64,000 nt of DNA from NCBI GenBank assembly GCA_963757115.1, contig CAVWQV010000017.1:3124-67123 (forward strand), given 5' to 3'. The translations under genes and the position numbers were made by a program. The notes under the pieces are model-generated. The model searched no databases, had not been told where the DNA came from, and saw nothing but the letters and a program-made list of their open reading frames with translations. The stretch comes from CAVWQV01 sp963757115. GTDB lineage: Bacteria; Pseudomonadota; Alphaproteobacteria; Acetobacterales; Acetobacteraceae. Below are positions 45,660-54,554 of the stretch, in pieces (position 1 is the first letter of the stretch; each line of letters starts with the position of its first letter).

Positions 45660-47536
45660 ATGAGCGGGGCCGGCAAGGACAACCGCGCGGACGAGTTCAA
45701 GCGCGCGACGGCCGGGGTTCTCCGCGCGATCGCCGAAGTGCCGGACGTCCAGGTGAACTTCCAGCCCGGACCATCGGGCCTCGCCGGCAAGCGGGCCAGG
45801 CTGCCACTGCCGACCCGGGCCTTGCCGCCAGCCGAAATCGCCAAGCTGCGGGGGGCCTCGGACGCGATCGCGCTCCGGTTGCGGCATCACGATGACGTGG
45901 TCCACGCGGCCCGCAGCCCGTCCCGGCGTGAGGCGAAGGACGTCTACGACGCCCTCGAGCAGGCTCGCGTGGAAACCGTCGGTGCCCGCCACATGGCGGG
46001 CGTGTCGGCCAACCTGCGGGCTCGGCTGGTTGATGAGTGCGAGGCCGAGGGCTTCGACCGCATGACCCGGAAGGATCAGCTGCCGATCCAGCACGCGCTG
46101 GCGCTGCTGGCGCGGGAGCAGATGTCCGGAGACGCGGCTCCTGAGGCGGCGCGCCGGGTGCTCGATCTGTGGCGCGACTCACTTGGCGAGAGCGCGGCGC
46201 TCGCCCTCGACGACCTCAGGCACAGTCAGGAGGATCAGAACGCCTTCGCCCGCGCGGCACGCCGCCTGCTCGCGGCGCTCGATCTGGCCGAGGCAGAGGC
46301 GGATGCCGAGGCGGACGACCAGGACGAGCAGGGCGAGGAGGGCGCCGAACAGTCGAGCGCGCAAGACAATCAGGAGGGCACGAGCGAAAGCCAGTCCGAA
46401 ACGGAAAGCACGCTGGGCGCGCAGCCCGAGGAGATGGAAGGGGAAGCGGCGGACGACGAAGGCAGCGATGACGCCGAGGAAGACGCCGCGGCAGCGGAAG
46501 GCGACGACCGCCCGGGCGGGCCCACAGCCGCGGCGCGACCGCAACCTTCCCGATGCCGAGGGGGCATACCGTCCGTACACGAAGGCGTTCGACGAGGAAG
46601 TGTCCGCTGAGGATCTCTGCGATCCCGGACGAACTGAGCCGGCTACGCCAACAGCTCGACCAGCAATTGCAGCATCTGCAGGGGGTAATCTCCAAGCTCG
46701 CCAATAGCCTGCAGAGGCGGCTGCTCGCGCAGCAGACGCGGGCCTGGGAGTTCGATCTCGAGGAGGGGCTGCTCGACGCCGGGCGGTTGTCGCGGGTGGT
46801 CGTCAACCCGATGCAGGCGTTGTCTTACAAGCGCGAGCTCGACATGGAGTTCCGGGATACCGTCGTCACCCTGCTGATCGACAACTCAGGTTCCATGCGC
46901 GGGCGGCCCATCACGGTGGCCGCTATGTGCGGCGACATACTGGCCCGCACTTTGGAGCGATGCGCTGTCAAGGTGGAGGTGCTCGGCTTCACCACGCGCG
47001 CTTGGAAAGGCGGCCAGAGCCGGGAGCGATGGGTGCAGGACGGCAAGCCGCGCACGCCGGGTCGACTGAACGACCTCCGACATATCATCTACAAGGCGGC
47101 CGACGCACCCTGGCGTCGGGCGCGCAAAAATCTCGGGCTGATGCTGCGGGAAGGTTTGCTCAAGGAGAACATCGACGGCGAGGCGCTGCTTTGGGCGTAT
47201 CGCCGCCTACTGGCACGGCCGGAGCACCGGCGCATTCTCATGGTGATCAGCGACGGCGCGCCGGTGGACGACTCCACCTTGTCGGTTAATCCCGGCAACT
47301 ACCTCGAGAAGCACCTGCGTGAGGTGATCCGCGATATCGAAGGCCGCGAGTTCGTGGAGCTGATTGCGATCGGCATCGGCCACGACGTGACCCGCTACTA
47401 TCGCCGCGCCGTGACGATCGTGGACGCCGAGGAGCTGGGTGGCACGATGATGAAGAAGCTCACCGAACTGTTCGACGAGGACGCCGAGATGGCGTGGCGC
47501 ATGGCGGCCGCGGAGCGCTCGGCGCTGGTGGTGTGA
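45660..47536 (+). CDS. cobT: Cobaltochelatase subunit CobT, two frameshifts
   Basis: This is the partner of CobS. The N-terminal half (FKRATAGVLRAIAEVPDVQV, VYDALEQARVETVGARHMAG) leads into a long acidic Glu/Asp/Gln linker. The C-terminal vWA domain has the MIDAS motif LLIDNSGSMRGRPIT and ILMVISDGAPVDDSTL. Two indels split it: near 46540 (before NLPDAEGAYRPYTKAF) and near 46625, where removing one G joins AEDLCDP to DELSRLRQQLDQQLQHL. The restored protein (~625 residues) has the usual CobT length, so errors in the sequence are more likely than inactivation. Confidence 0.92.
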
Positions 47537-47629
47537 GGACCACCCGTTCCGTGCCGTGAGACAGGCCCGAAACGGAGCGCGATGATCCGCTCTCCGCGAC
47601 CAGCTGGTTACACGGTGGCGCGCCCGCGA

Positions 47630-47938
47630 TCAGGCTCCGCCGGCTGCCGCCTCGCGCTTGGCGCGAGCGCGCAGGATGCGGCGCTTCACGACCTGGGCCG
47701 CTTCCGGCAGCTTGCGGTTCGGCGTACCAAGCAGGAAAGCGTCGATGCCGCCGTTGTGCTCGACCGTGCGGATGGCTCGGGTCGACAGGCGCATATACAC
47801 GTTCGCGCCTAGGGCGTCGGACAGCAAGGACGCCCTCTGCAAGTTCGGCAGGAAGCGGCGACGGGTCTTGTTGTTGGCGTGACTGACGTTGTTGCCCGTC
47901 AACACGCCCTTGCCCGTGATCTGGCAGCGGCGGGACAT
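47630..47938 (-). CDS. rpmB: 50S ribosomal protein L28
   Basis: The 102-residue protein starts MSRRCQITGKGVLTGNNVSH, followed by ANNKTRRRFLPNLQRASLLS and a basic C-terminus with KRRILRARAKREAA. N-terminal and central blocks are diagnostic for bacterial L28. It is convergent with cobT, an order seen in many alphaproteobacteria. The frame is intact. Confidence 0.96.
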   Translation of the reverse strand: MSRRCQITGKGVLTGNNVSHANNKTRRRFLPNLQRASLLSDALGANVYMRLSTRAIRTVEHNGGIDAFLLGTPNRKLPEAAQVVKRRILRARAKREAAAGGA

Positions 47939-48140
47939 CGTTGTAACCCCGGTCGGTAGCTGGAAGCCGCGGGTTATGGCGAACACGTGCCGCAAGGTCA
48001 AGCGAGCCGGTCACGGCCGTCATCCTTAGCAATCCTTAATCACTCCGTAGTAGCGTAGTTGCGGGCAGGCGAGCCACGCCGCTCTTTTGTGCGCTTGTAT
48101 TGTCGATCACTGCCTGCCAGCACTTCCGCTAGGAGCCGCA

Positions 48141-48308
48141 ATGTCAGGTCACCGCATCTTGTCCGCGCTCATAGTGCTCGCCGTGGCGGCTTGCAGCAGC
48201 AGCAGTGGCGGCAGCGGCGGGTCCACGCCTTCGACCACCCATGTCATCGTGGTGCCCGAGAAGCGGGCGACGGTCTGCTCGGATGGGTCCCTGCCACCCT
48301 GCCGATGA
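48141..48308 (+). CDS. Small predicted lipoprotein
   Basis: The 55-residue protein starts MSGHRILSALIVLAVAAC with a lipobox VAAC, then a Ser/Gly spacer and THVIVVPEKRATVCSDGSLP ending PCR. The short form with a C-terminal pair of cysteines recurs in small alphaproteobacterial lipoproteins of unknown role. ATG 48141 follows AGGAG. It is divergent from rpmB with a 202-base gap. Confidence 0.65.
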   Translation: MSGHRILSALIVLAVAACSSSSGGSGGSTPSTTHVIVVPEKRATVCSDGSLPPCR

Positions 48309-48312
48309 CACG

Positions 48313-49024
48313 TTACGGGCGGGCGGCCGCCGCGACTGGCGCCCGTAGCCCGCAAAGCGCGACCGCTCGCGCACGATCCACGACTTGGCCCGACAGGATC
48401 ACGCCCGTGGGGTCCAGAGGTACTCCGGCAGCCGCAAGCGCCTCGGCGCTCCAGCGATTGCAGGTTCGGGCAAGGGAGTACCGGCGTGCTCGCCGCGTAG
48501 AACTGTCCGCCATCCAGCCAGGCTCGGCCGAGCAGGCGCGGGCCGCCCTCGGTGTCCTTGGCGAGCTCCCGCCAAAGAAACGCTGATAGCGCCTGGGCAC
48601 CCCCATCGGGCAACGGAAGCACGACCGAAGCCCCGGGCTCATAGCCGGCTTCCGGCGGCACCGAGAGTCCGATCACAAGGATCGCCGCCGGGCCGGGGAT
48701 GGGCCCGAGGATGTATTCGGACCAGTCGTCAGGCGCCGCGGTGAGGAAGGTCCGCTTGCCGTAGCTGAACACGAACGAGCGGGCGCCCGGAAAAATGCTG
48801 CGGAACACGGAAAGCGGCCCCGACATCTCATCGGCCGGGATGCCGATGTCGGTGTGCCAACCGTGATCGATGATGACGGCCGTGTCGCCGCCGGTCCGCC
48901 GCGCGAGACAAACCGCAGCTGGTGGTTGGCCGGCGCAGCCCGCCAAGAATAACAGAATGAGAGACGCGCGCGCGAGCCGAGCCGGTTGGATCAACCTTTC
49001 GCCATCCCTTTGTCGCCAGCTCAC
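48313..49024 (-). CDS. TIGR02117/DUF2459-like lipoprotein, one frameshift
   Basis: GTG 49024 (AGGAG five bases upstream) opens a lipoprotein signal with LASLILLFLAGC-like sequence (ARASLILLFLAGC). The conserved core is AVIIDHGWHTDIGIPADEM, RSFVFSYGKRTFLTAAPDDW and LPLPDGGAQALSAFLWRELA. An indel near 48482 separates FYAASTP from YSLARTCNRWSAEALAAAGV, the typical C-terminal Cys-His type block of this family. Function is unknown; members are annotated as urease-associated or conserved hypothetical proteins. Confidence 0.7.
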
Positions 49025-49195
49025 GCCGCTCCTGGATCGAGGTTGTCGCAACCTGGTCGTTTCGTATCCGCGTATGTGCCGGACTAGGCGGGCCATTACT
49101 GATCGGTATACTCGCCGGGCGCGGCAGCACCACGCTTGGTGCGGAGCGTCGCCGGCCGCAACCGCGACCATCGGGTGGAAACAAAGGAGCTGCGA

Positions 49196-50366
49196 ATGAG
49201 TTTGAAAGGCGCGGGCTATATCGCCGGTGCTTGGGAGCACCCCACGCGCAAGGCGACCGATAAGTCGGTGGCGCAGCTGCATGCGGAGTGCGCCAAGGGC
49301 GCGCTGGATGACGCGGGTCTCACCAAGGATGACGTGGACGGCTATTTCTGCGCTGGCGACGCGCCGGGAATGGGTCCGCTCAGCATGGCGGATTACCTGA
49401 ACCTCAAGCTTCGCCACGTGGACGCCACGGACATCGGCGGCTCCTCGTATCAGATGCTGGTCGGACACGCCCTGGAGGCGATCCAGGCCGGCCGCTGCAA
49501 CGTCGCGCTGATCACCCTGGCCGGCCGGCCGCGCAGCGAGGGGATGGCGACCGGCACGGCCGCGCGCGCCGGCAACCCGGCGCAGCCTGACATGATGTTC
49601 GAATACCCCTACGGGCCCACCGTGGTGAACATGTACGCGATGTGCGCGGCCCGCCACATGTACCAGTACGGCACGACCAGCGAACAGCTGGCATGGATCA
49701 AGGTGGCTGCCTCGCATCACGCGCAGCACAACGAGCACGCGATGCTGCGCAACGTGGTCACGGTCGCGGACGTGGTGAACTCGCCCATGGTCTCGACGCC
49801 GCTGCATCGGCTCGATTGCTGCGTCATCAGTGACGGCGGGGGCGCGCTGGTGGTGACAAAGCCGGAAATCGCCAAGAGCCTCAAGCGTCCACTGGTCAAG
49901 GTGATCGGGGTCGGGGAGGCGACTAAGGGGCAGATGGCCGGCCAGGTGGATCTCACCTATTCGGGCGCGCGGTACTCCGGACCGGCCGCGTTCGAGATGG
50001 CCGGCGTGCGGCCGTCGGACATCAAGTACACCTCCATCTACGACAGCTTCACCATCACGGTGCTGATGCAGATCGAGGATCTTGGCTTCTGCGAGAAGGG
50101 GCAGGGCGGCAAGTTCGTCCAGGACGGCAACCTGATCGCCGGGTCAGGGCAAGCTGCCGTTCAACACCGACGGCGGCGGGTTGTGCAGCAATCATCCGGC
50201 CAATCGCGGCGGCATCACCAAGATCATCGAGGCGGTGCGCCAAGCGCGCGGCGAGGCAAATCCGGCGGTGCAGGTTCCGAACGCCAACCTCGTGCTGGCG
50301 CACGGAACGGGCGGATCGCTCGGGACGCGGCACGGCAGCGCCACCGTTATCCTCGAGCGGGAGTAA
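49196..50366 (+). CDS. Thiolase family protein (SCP2-thiolase/lipid-transfer type), one frameshift
   Basis: This acyl-CoA thiolase-fold protein starts MSLKGAGYIAGAWEHPTRKA after AAAGGAG. Seen: VDATDIGGSSYQMLVGHALE, where the usual nucleophile cysteine region reads GSSYQ with no cysteine, LDCCVISDGGGALVVTKPEI and YTSIYDSFTITVLMQIEDLG. The frame breaks near 50145; removing one G restores GKLPFNTDGGGL, CSNHPANRGG and the family ending AHGTGGSLGTRHGSATVILE. The restored protein is ~389 residues. The gap to the OB-fold gene is six bases. Such pairs act in degradation of steroid or other acyl side chains. Confidence 0.85.
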
Positions 50367-50372
50367 GCATAC

Positions 50373-50768
50373 ATGGCTGAAGCGAAGATCGGCTTCGTCG
50401 GCGAGGCCGGCACCAACCCCGAGGTCAAGCCGTACTGGGACGGCTGCAACGAAGGCAAGCTGCTGCTTACCCGCTGCAAGGACACCGGCAAGGTGTTCAG
50501 TTATCCTCGCGGCGTTTCCCCGTTTACCCTGTCCAGCAACGTCGAATGGTTCGAGGCCAAGGGTACCGGCGTCATCTACTCGTTCAGCACGATGGAACGG
50601 GCCAACCCGCCCTATACCATTGCCTACGTTACCCTGGACGAGGGCACCACGATGATGACCGGCATCGCCGACTGCGATTTCTCGGCTTTGAAGATCGGCC
50701 AGAGAGTAAAGGTCGTGTTCAAGGCGAGTGAGACCGGACAGAAGGTGCCGTTCTTCACGCTCGCTTAA
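50373..50768 (+). CDS. DUF35 OB-fold protein with degenerate zinc ribbon
   Basis: The 131-residue partner of the thiolase has the DUF35 layout: helix PEVKPYWDGCNEGKLLLTRC, a rubredoxin-like ribbon, then an OB fold (GTGVIYSFSTMERANPPYTI, MMTGIADCDFSALKIGQRVK). In the ribbon only C35 remains: positions 38, 49 and 52 are Thr, Ser and Thr where cysteines are expected. It probably no longer binds zinc. It is in an operon with the upstream thiolase gene, where such proteins form a complex with the thiolase. Confidence 0.88.
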   Translation: MAEAKIGFVGEAGTNPEVKPYWDGCNEGKLLLTRCKDTGKVFSYPRGVSPFTLSSNVEWFEAKGTGVIYSFSTMERANPPYTIAYVTLDEGTTMMTGIADCDFSALKIGQRVKVVFKASETGQKVPFFTLA

Positions 50769-50781
50769 GCGTCTTGCTTCC

Positions 50782-50823
50782 CCTCACTCGGCCCTTCTCT
50801 TCGGGACAGAGGGCCGGGTGAGG
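50782..50823 (+). terminator. Stable hairpin after the thiolase/OB-fold operon
   Basis: CCTCACTCGGCCCT (50782-50795) pairs with AGGGCCGGGTGAGG (50810-50823) over 14 positions including one G-T wobble, with a 14-base loop. It starts 13 bases after the OB-fold stop. There is no T-run. The rest of the 216-base gap to the next gene shows nothing further. Confidence 0.6.
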
Positions 50824-50984
50824 ATAAGGGCTGCCCCGGCCGGTTGGACGAACCGGCCGCTTGGGTGCTCGGCACCTCCGTCACAGGCGTAGTGCCTCGA
50901 CAGGGTGAACCGTCAAGCAACCGGCGAGGCGGAACCGGAGCTTGCACCGAGGCGTCATGCTTCCTGCCACAAATGGAGGAGCAC

Positions 50985-51176
50985 ATGGCGGACGAACCCA
51001 AGCACGAAAAGGCGCGCGACTTAGCGGAAAAGGCGTTGGACGAATACGCCAAGGGGGACGACGCCAAGGGCGACAAGCTGGCCGAACAGGCGGCGAAGCT
51101 CGATCGCTCGGCGGTCGAGGAAGTCGTCGAGGAAATCGACGAGGACTCCGGTTCGAACCACGACACCCCGGCCTGA
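50985..51176 (+). CDS. Small acidic protein of unknown function
   Basis: The 63-residue protein (MADEPKHEKARDLAEKALDE...) is highly charged, mostly helical in appearance, and ends EEIDEDSGSNHDTPA. ATG 50985 is preceded by GGAGGAG; an upstream in-frame ATG (50973) lies inside that site and is less likely. Family unknown; similar short acidic proteins occur in Rhodospirillales. It stands alone between the hairpin and the amine oxidase gene. Confidence 0.6.
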   Translation: MADEPKHEKARDLAEKALDEYAKGDDAKGDKLAEQAAKLDRSAVEEVVEEIDEDSGSNHDTPA

Positions 51177-51232
51177 GGCTTGCCTGATCGGTTCGGCGAC
51201 CCGATTTTTCGGAGCGTCGAACCGGAGCCTGC

Positions 51233-52528
51233 ATGTCATCCTACGTAGACGTCGTCGTGATCGGGGCGGGCGTCGCTGGCCTCGCGGCAGCGGCCGCGGT
51301 CGGCGCGGACGGCCGAAGCGTCGCCTTGCTCGAAGCATCGAGCCGCATTGGCGGACGCGCCTGGACGGTTCGCCCGCCCATGCTCGGCGGGGCGCATTTC
51401 GATATGGGCGCGATCTGGCTGCATTCCGCCGCGCACAATCCGCTCGTGCCGATCGCCCGGGACGCGGGCGAAACCTTGATCGATGCGGACGCGATCCGTC
51501 GTCGCCGGCTGTTCGTTGGCGGCCGGCCCGCCTCGGAGGCCGAGCGGGCCGACTACGAAGCGGCGTGGGATCGCTACGAAGCCGCCGCCGAGCAACTCCT
51601 TGCGCCGGGACAGCCCGACCTCAGCCTTGCCGCCGTGGCCCGCAGCCTGCCAGACGATCCCTGGGCGGTGACGGTTGAGACGTGGGAGGGGCCAGTGATC
51701 GGGGCGGCCGAAGCCGCCGAGTTCAGCCTTCGCGACTGGAAGAGCAACGCGCTCGAAGGCGGCAATATCCTGATCGGCGGTGGCCTCGGCGACTTCGTCC
51801 GGCGCCGGTTGGCGCCGCCCGAGAATAGCCTCCAACTCGAGACGCCGGTCCGCCGGTTGCGGTGGCAGGAAGCAGGGGGCGGGGTGGCCGTCGACACCCC
51901 GCGCGGCACCATCCGCGCGGCGTCGTGCATCGTCACGGTGTCAACGGGCGTGCTGTCGGGGGGATCGATCGCGTTCGAGCCGGCCCTGCCCCCCATGGTG
52001 CAAGACTGCCTGCACGGTCTGCCGATGGGCCTCGCCCTCAAGGTCGTTCTCCGAGCCTCTGGCCCGGATCGGCTCGACCTGCCTCCGTTCGCGTCCGTGT
52101 CCAAGCGCTTCGAGCGGAGTGGCGATCCTGCCGTGGTATTCAGTTTCTGGCCCTGGGGCTACGATTTCGCGAGCGCCTGGATCGGTGCGTCGACCGCGTG
52201 GGAGTTGACCCGCGCCGGCCCGGCCGCCGCCGCGGACTTCGCCCTGGGGGAGCTGCGATCGCTGTTCGGCTCGCGTGTGGACCGCGCCTTCCTGCCCGGT
52301 CCCGCGCTGGTCACCGAATGGGGTAGTGATCCGTTGTTTGGGGGCGCCTACGCCTACGCGCGGCCGGGACATGCCGCCGATCGCCGCCGGCTGGGCGAGC
52401 CGCTCGCCGATGGACGGCTGATATTCGCCGGCGAGGCCACGCATCCGACCATGGCGGGCACGGTAGGCGGGGCATGGCTAAGCGGCGCGGCCGCCGCGCG
52501 CGCGACCCTCGGTGCGGCGAAAGGCTGA
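51233..52528 (+). CDS. FAD-dependent amine oxidase family protein
   Basis: The 431-residue flavoprotein has VVIGAGVAGLAAAAAVGADG and ALLEASSRIGGRAWTVRP at the N-terminus (dinucleotide fold and the RIGGR motif) and RLIFAGEATHPTMAGTVGGA at the C-terminus, where the FAD ribityl/isoalloxazine site of monoamine oxidases lies. NILIGGGLGDFVRRRL is the usual central motif. The substrate could be a primary or poly-amine or a hydrophobic amino acid. It is followed after three bases by the S49 peptidase gene. Confidence 0.88.
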   Translation: MSSYVDVVVIGAGVAGLAAAAAVGADGRSVALLEASSRIGGRAWTVRPPMLGGAHFDMGAIWLHSAAHNPLVPIARDAGETLIDADAIRRRRLFVGGRPASEAERADYEAAWDRYEAAAEQLLAPGQPDLSLAAVARSLPDDPWAVTVETWEGPVIGAAEAAEFSLRDWKSNALEGGNILIGGGLGDFVRRRLAPPENSLQLETPVRRLRWQEAGGGVAVDTPRGTIRAASCIVTVSTGVLSGGSIAFEPALPPMVQDCLHGLPMGLALKVVLRASGPDRLDLPPFASVSKRFERSGDPAVVFSFWPWGYDFASAWIGASTAWELTRAGPAAAADFALGELRSLFGSRVDRAFLPGPALVTEWGSDPLFGGAYAYARPGHAADRRRLGEPLADGRLIFAGEATHPTMAGTVGGAWLSGAAAARATLGAAKG

Positions 52529-52531
52529 GCG

Positions 52532-53347
52532 ATGCGTCTCCGGTTCTGGCAGCGTCCCCGCGTCAACGTCATCGAGCTGCACGGGCTGATCGCGACGCGA
52601 GCGGGGGCGCTGAACGCCAGCGCGTTCGCCCCGCTGATCGAGCGGGCTTTCCGCGCGGCCGGGAAGGGCGGCGACGTGGTTCTCGACATTGACAGTCCGG
52701 GCGGTTCGCCGGTGCAGTCCGACCTTCTCGCGACGTTGATCCGGCGCCATGCCGACAAGGTGGGCGCCCGGGTGACGGCGGTGATCCAGGAGGTCGGCGC
52801 GTCCGGCGGCTACTGGCTCGCCTGCGCGGCGGACGAGATTCTAGCCAGTCCCATGAGCGTCGTAGGTTCCATCGGCGTCGTTGGAGGGGGCTTCGGCTTC
52901 ACCGAGCTGATCGAGCGGCTTGGCGTGCAGCGCCGGCTGTACACGGCGGGCACCAACAAGGCGCGGCTCGACCCGTTCAGCCCCGAGCGCGGCGACGACG
53001 TGGCATTCGTCAAGACGGTGATGGGCGACCTGCACGCGCGCTTCAAGGATTGGGTGCGCAGCCGCCGCGGCGACCGGCTCCGCGCCGACGAAGCGGCGTT
53101 GTTCGATGGTGGCTGGTTTCTTGGCGACCGTGCGATGGCGCTCGGGCTTGTGGACGGATTCGGCGATCTCGACGGCGTAGTGCGCCGGCTCGGCGGCGAG
53201 CGGGCGGTGTCGCGGGTATTCCGGCCGCGTCGGCGCGGCCTTTTGCGGCGGCTTCCCCGGCTGGCGGTGGAGGCTGTCATCGAAGCCGCCGAGGAGCGGC
53301 GCGGTCGGATCAGCCTGCTCGGCGGCCCAGGACCGTGGGGCGGCTAA
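52532..53347 (+). CDS. S49 family (SppA/SohB-like) serine peptidase
   Basis: The 271-residue protein contains VVLDIDSPGGSPVQSDLLAT, the nucleophile serine in EVGASGGYWLACAADEI, SVVGSIGVVGG, and the catalytic lysine region TAGTNKARLDPFSPER. It lacks a clear N-terminal membrane anchor, unlike SppA, so it is either cytoplasmic or peripherally attached. It cleaves signal-peptide remnants or other hydrophobic peptides. The last 38 bases overlap the end of the convergent iclR gene. Confidence 0.88.
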   Translation: MRLRFWQRPRVNVIELHGLIATRAGALNASAFAPLIERAFRAAGKGGDVVLDIDSPGGSPVQSDLLATLIRRHADKVGARVTAVIQEVGASGGYWLACAADEILASPMSVVGSIGVVGGGFGFTELIERLGVQRRLYTAGTNKARLDPFSPERGDDVAFVKTVMGDLHARFKDWVRSRRGDRLRADEAALFDGGWFLGDRAMALGLVDGFGDLDGVVRRLGGERAVSRVFRPRRRGLLRRLPRLAVEAVIEAAEERRGRISLLGGPGPWGG

Positions 53348-54188
53348 GCGGTTGAACCAACGACACCGTCTCCGTGCGGTCCTCGATCGCGGCGCCGAGC
53401 CCGGCCGACAGTTCGCGAGCAGACTCCATCAGGTTGGGAAGCAGGGCGCGGGCGCGCGTCAGCCGGAGCCGCAAGGCAGGGGCCGCGATGAATAGAATAG
53501 CGGCCACGGTGCCCGTGCCGTCTCGGATCGGTGCCGCGATGGCGACGGCGCCGGGCTCCACCTCCTCGGAGGTCAGCAGCCAGCCACGGGCTTCGATGCG
53601 CGCGAGATCGGCCTTGATCCAGGCAGGGTCGATCCGGGTGGATGGGGTGAACCGCGGCAACCGCAGCCCGAACACCTGTCGCTGAATGGCTTCTGGCGCG
53701 TAGGCGAGCAGGAGCCGGCTTGGGCCCGCGTGCAAGGGCCGCCTTCGACCGACCTCGGCGTAGATGCGGAGCGCTCCGTCCGGCCGATACACCGCGACCG
53801 TCTCGGCTTCGACCCCGTCGCGAACCCGGAGATAGACCGCTTCGCCGCAGGCGCTCCCGAGTGCCGCCATGACGGGCCGGGCGATGGCCGCGAGCGCGCC
53901 CTGGGACGAGGCGGCGTTGCCGAAGCCGCCCCAGCGCGCGCCAAGTCGCCATGACCCTCGCGCTTCGTCCTGGATGGCGAACCCCCGCGCCTCCATGGTC
54001 CGGAGCAGGCGGAACCCGGCGGTTCTGGTGCACCCCGCTTCCTTGGCAAGCTCGGCCAGTGGCGCGGGGCCGATTCGAACCAACGCCTCGAGCAGATCGA
54101 GCGCCCGGTCGACGGCGGCAATGCTGTAGCCGCGGGTTCCGCGCCCGTTGGTGTCGATTGTGGCTGATGATCGCTCGGCCGACTGCAA
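53310..54188 (-). CDS. IclR family transcriptional regulator
   Basis: The 292-residue protein has the winged HTH (YSIAAVDRALDLLEALVRIG, LAELAKEAGCTRTAGFRLLR) and the C-terminal effector domain (RDGVEAETVAVYRPDGALRI, ARGWLLTSEEVEPGAVAIAA). IclR proteins control catabolic operons in response to small molecules. The start is taken as TTG 54188, but a start nearer the HTH cannot be excluded. It is convergent with the S49 peptidase gene and divergent from the tRNA gene; its target is not obvious. Confidence 0.88.
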   Translation of the reverse strand: MQSAERSSATIDTNGRGTRGYSIAAVDRALDLLEALVRIGPAPLAELAKEAGCTRTAGFRLLRTMEARGFAIQDEARGSWRLGARWGGFGNAASSQGALAAIARPVMAALGSACGEAVYLRVRDGVEAETVAVYRPDGALRIYAEVGRRRPLHAGPSRLLLAYAPEAIQRQVFGLRLPRFTPSTRIDPAWIKADLARIEARGWLLTSEEVEPGAVAIAAPIRDGTGTVAAILFIAAPALRLRLTRARALLPNLMESARELSAGLGAAIEDRTETVSLVQPLSRPTVLGRRAG

Positions 54189-54436
54189 AGTGCGGATGCC
54201 GCTGCCCTCCTCGCCGCGAAGCTGTTACGCTGTAGCGGCTGGCGCATTCGATCGCGTTACTTAGCCGTCATTCCGACGGCCCAATTCTCCGCACCGCCAA
54301 GCTGGGGGCGCTGATACCGGTCAGGTCCGGCCAATCCTGCGCGCGAGCCGCGCCGCTTGTGGCGTCGGGCGGCGTGCGGTAAAGCGCCGCCTCTCGCACG
54401 CAAAGTGGGCCTTTGCCGCGGGGATCGGCGGTGAGG

Positions 54437-54521
<85 letters not shown>

Positions 54522-54554
54522 GAGGTGCGGCTGCTAGTTGGGGAATGCGGGTCG

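Noticed and set aside
44606..45844. A 412-codon open frame antisense to cobS
   Set aside because: cobS on the other strand has all its motifs; the antisense translation has no domain pattern.
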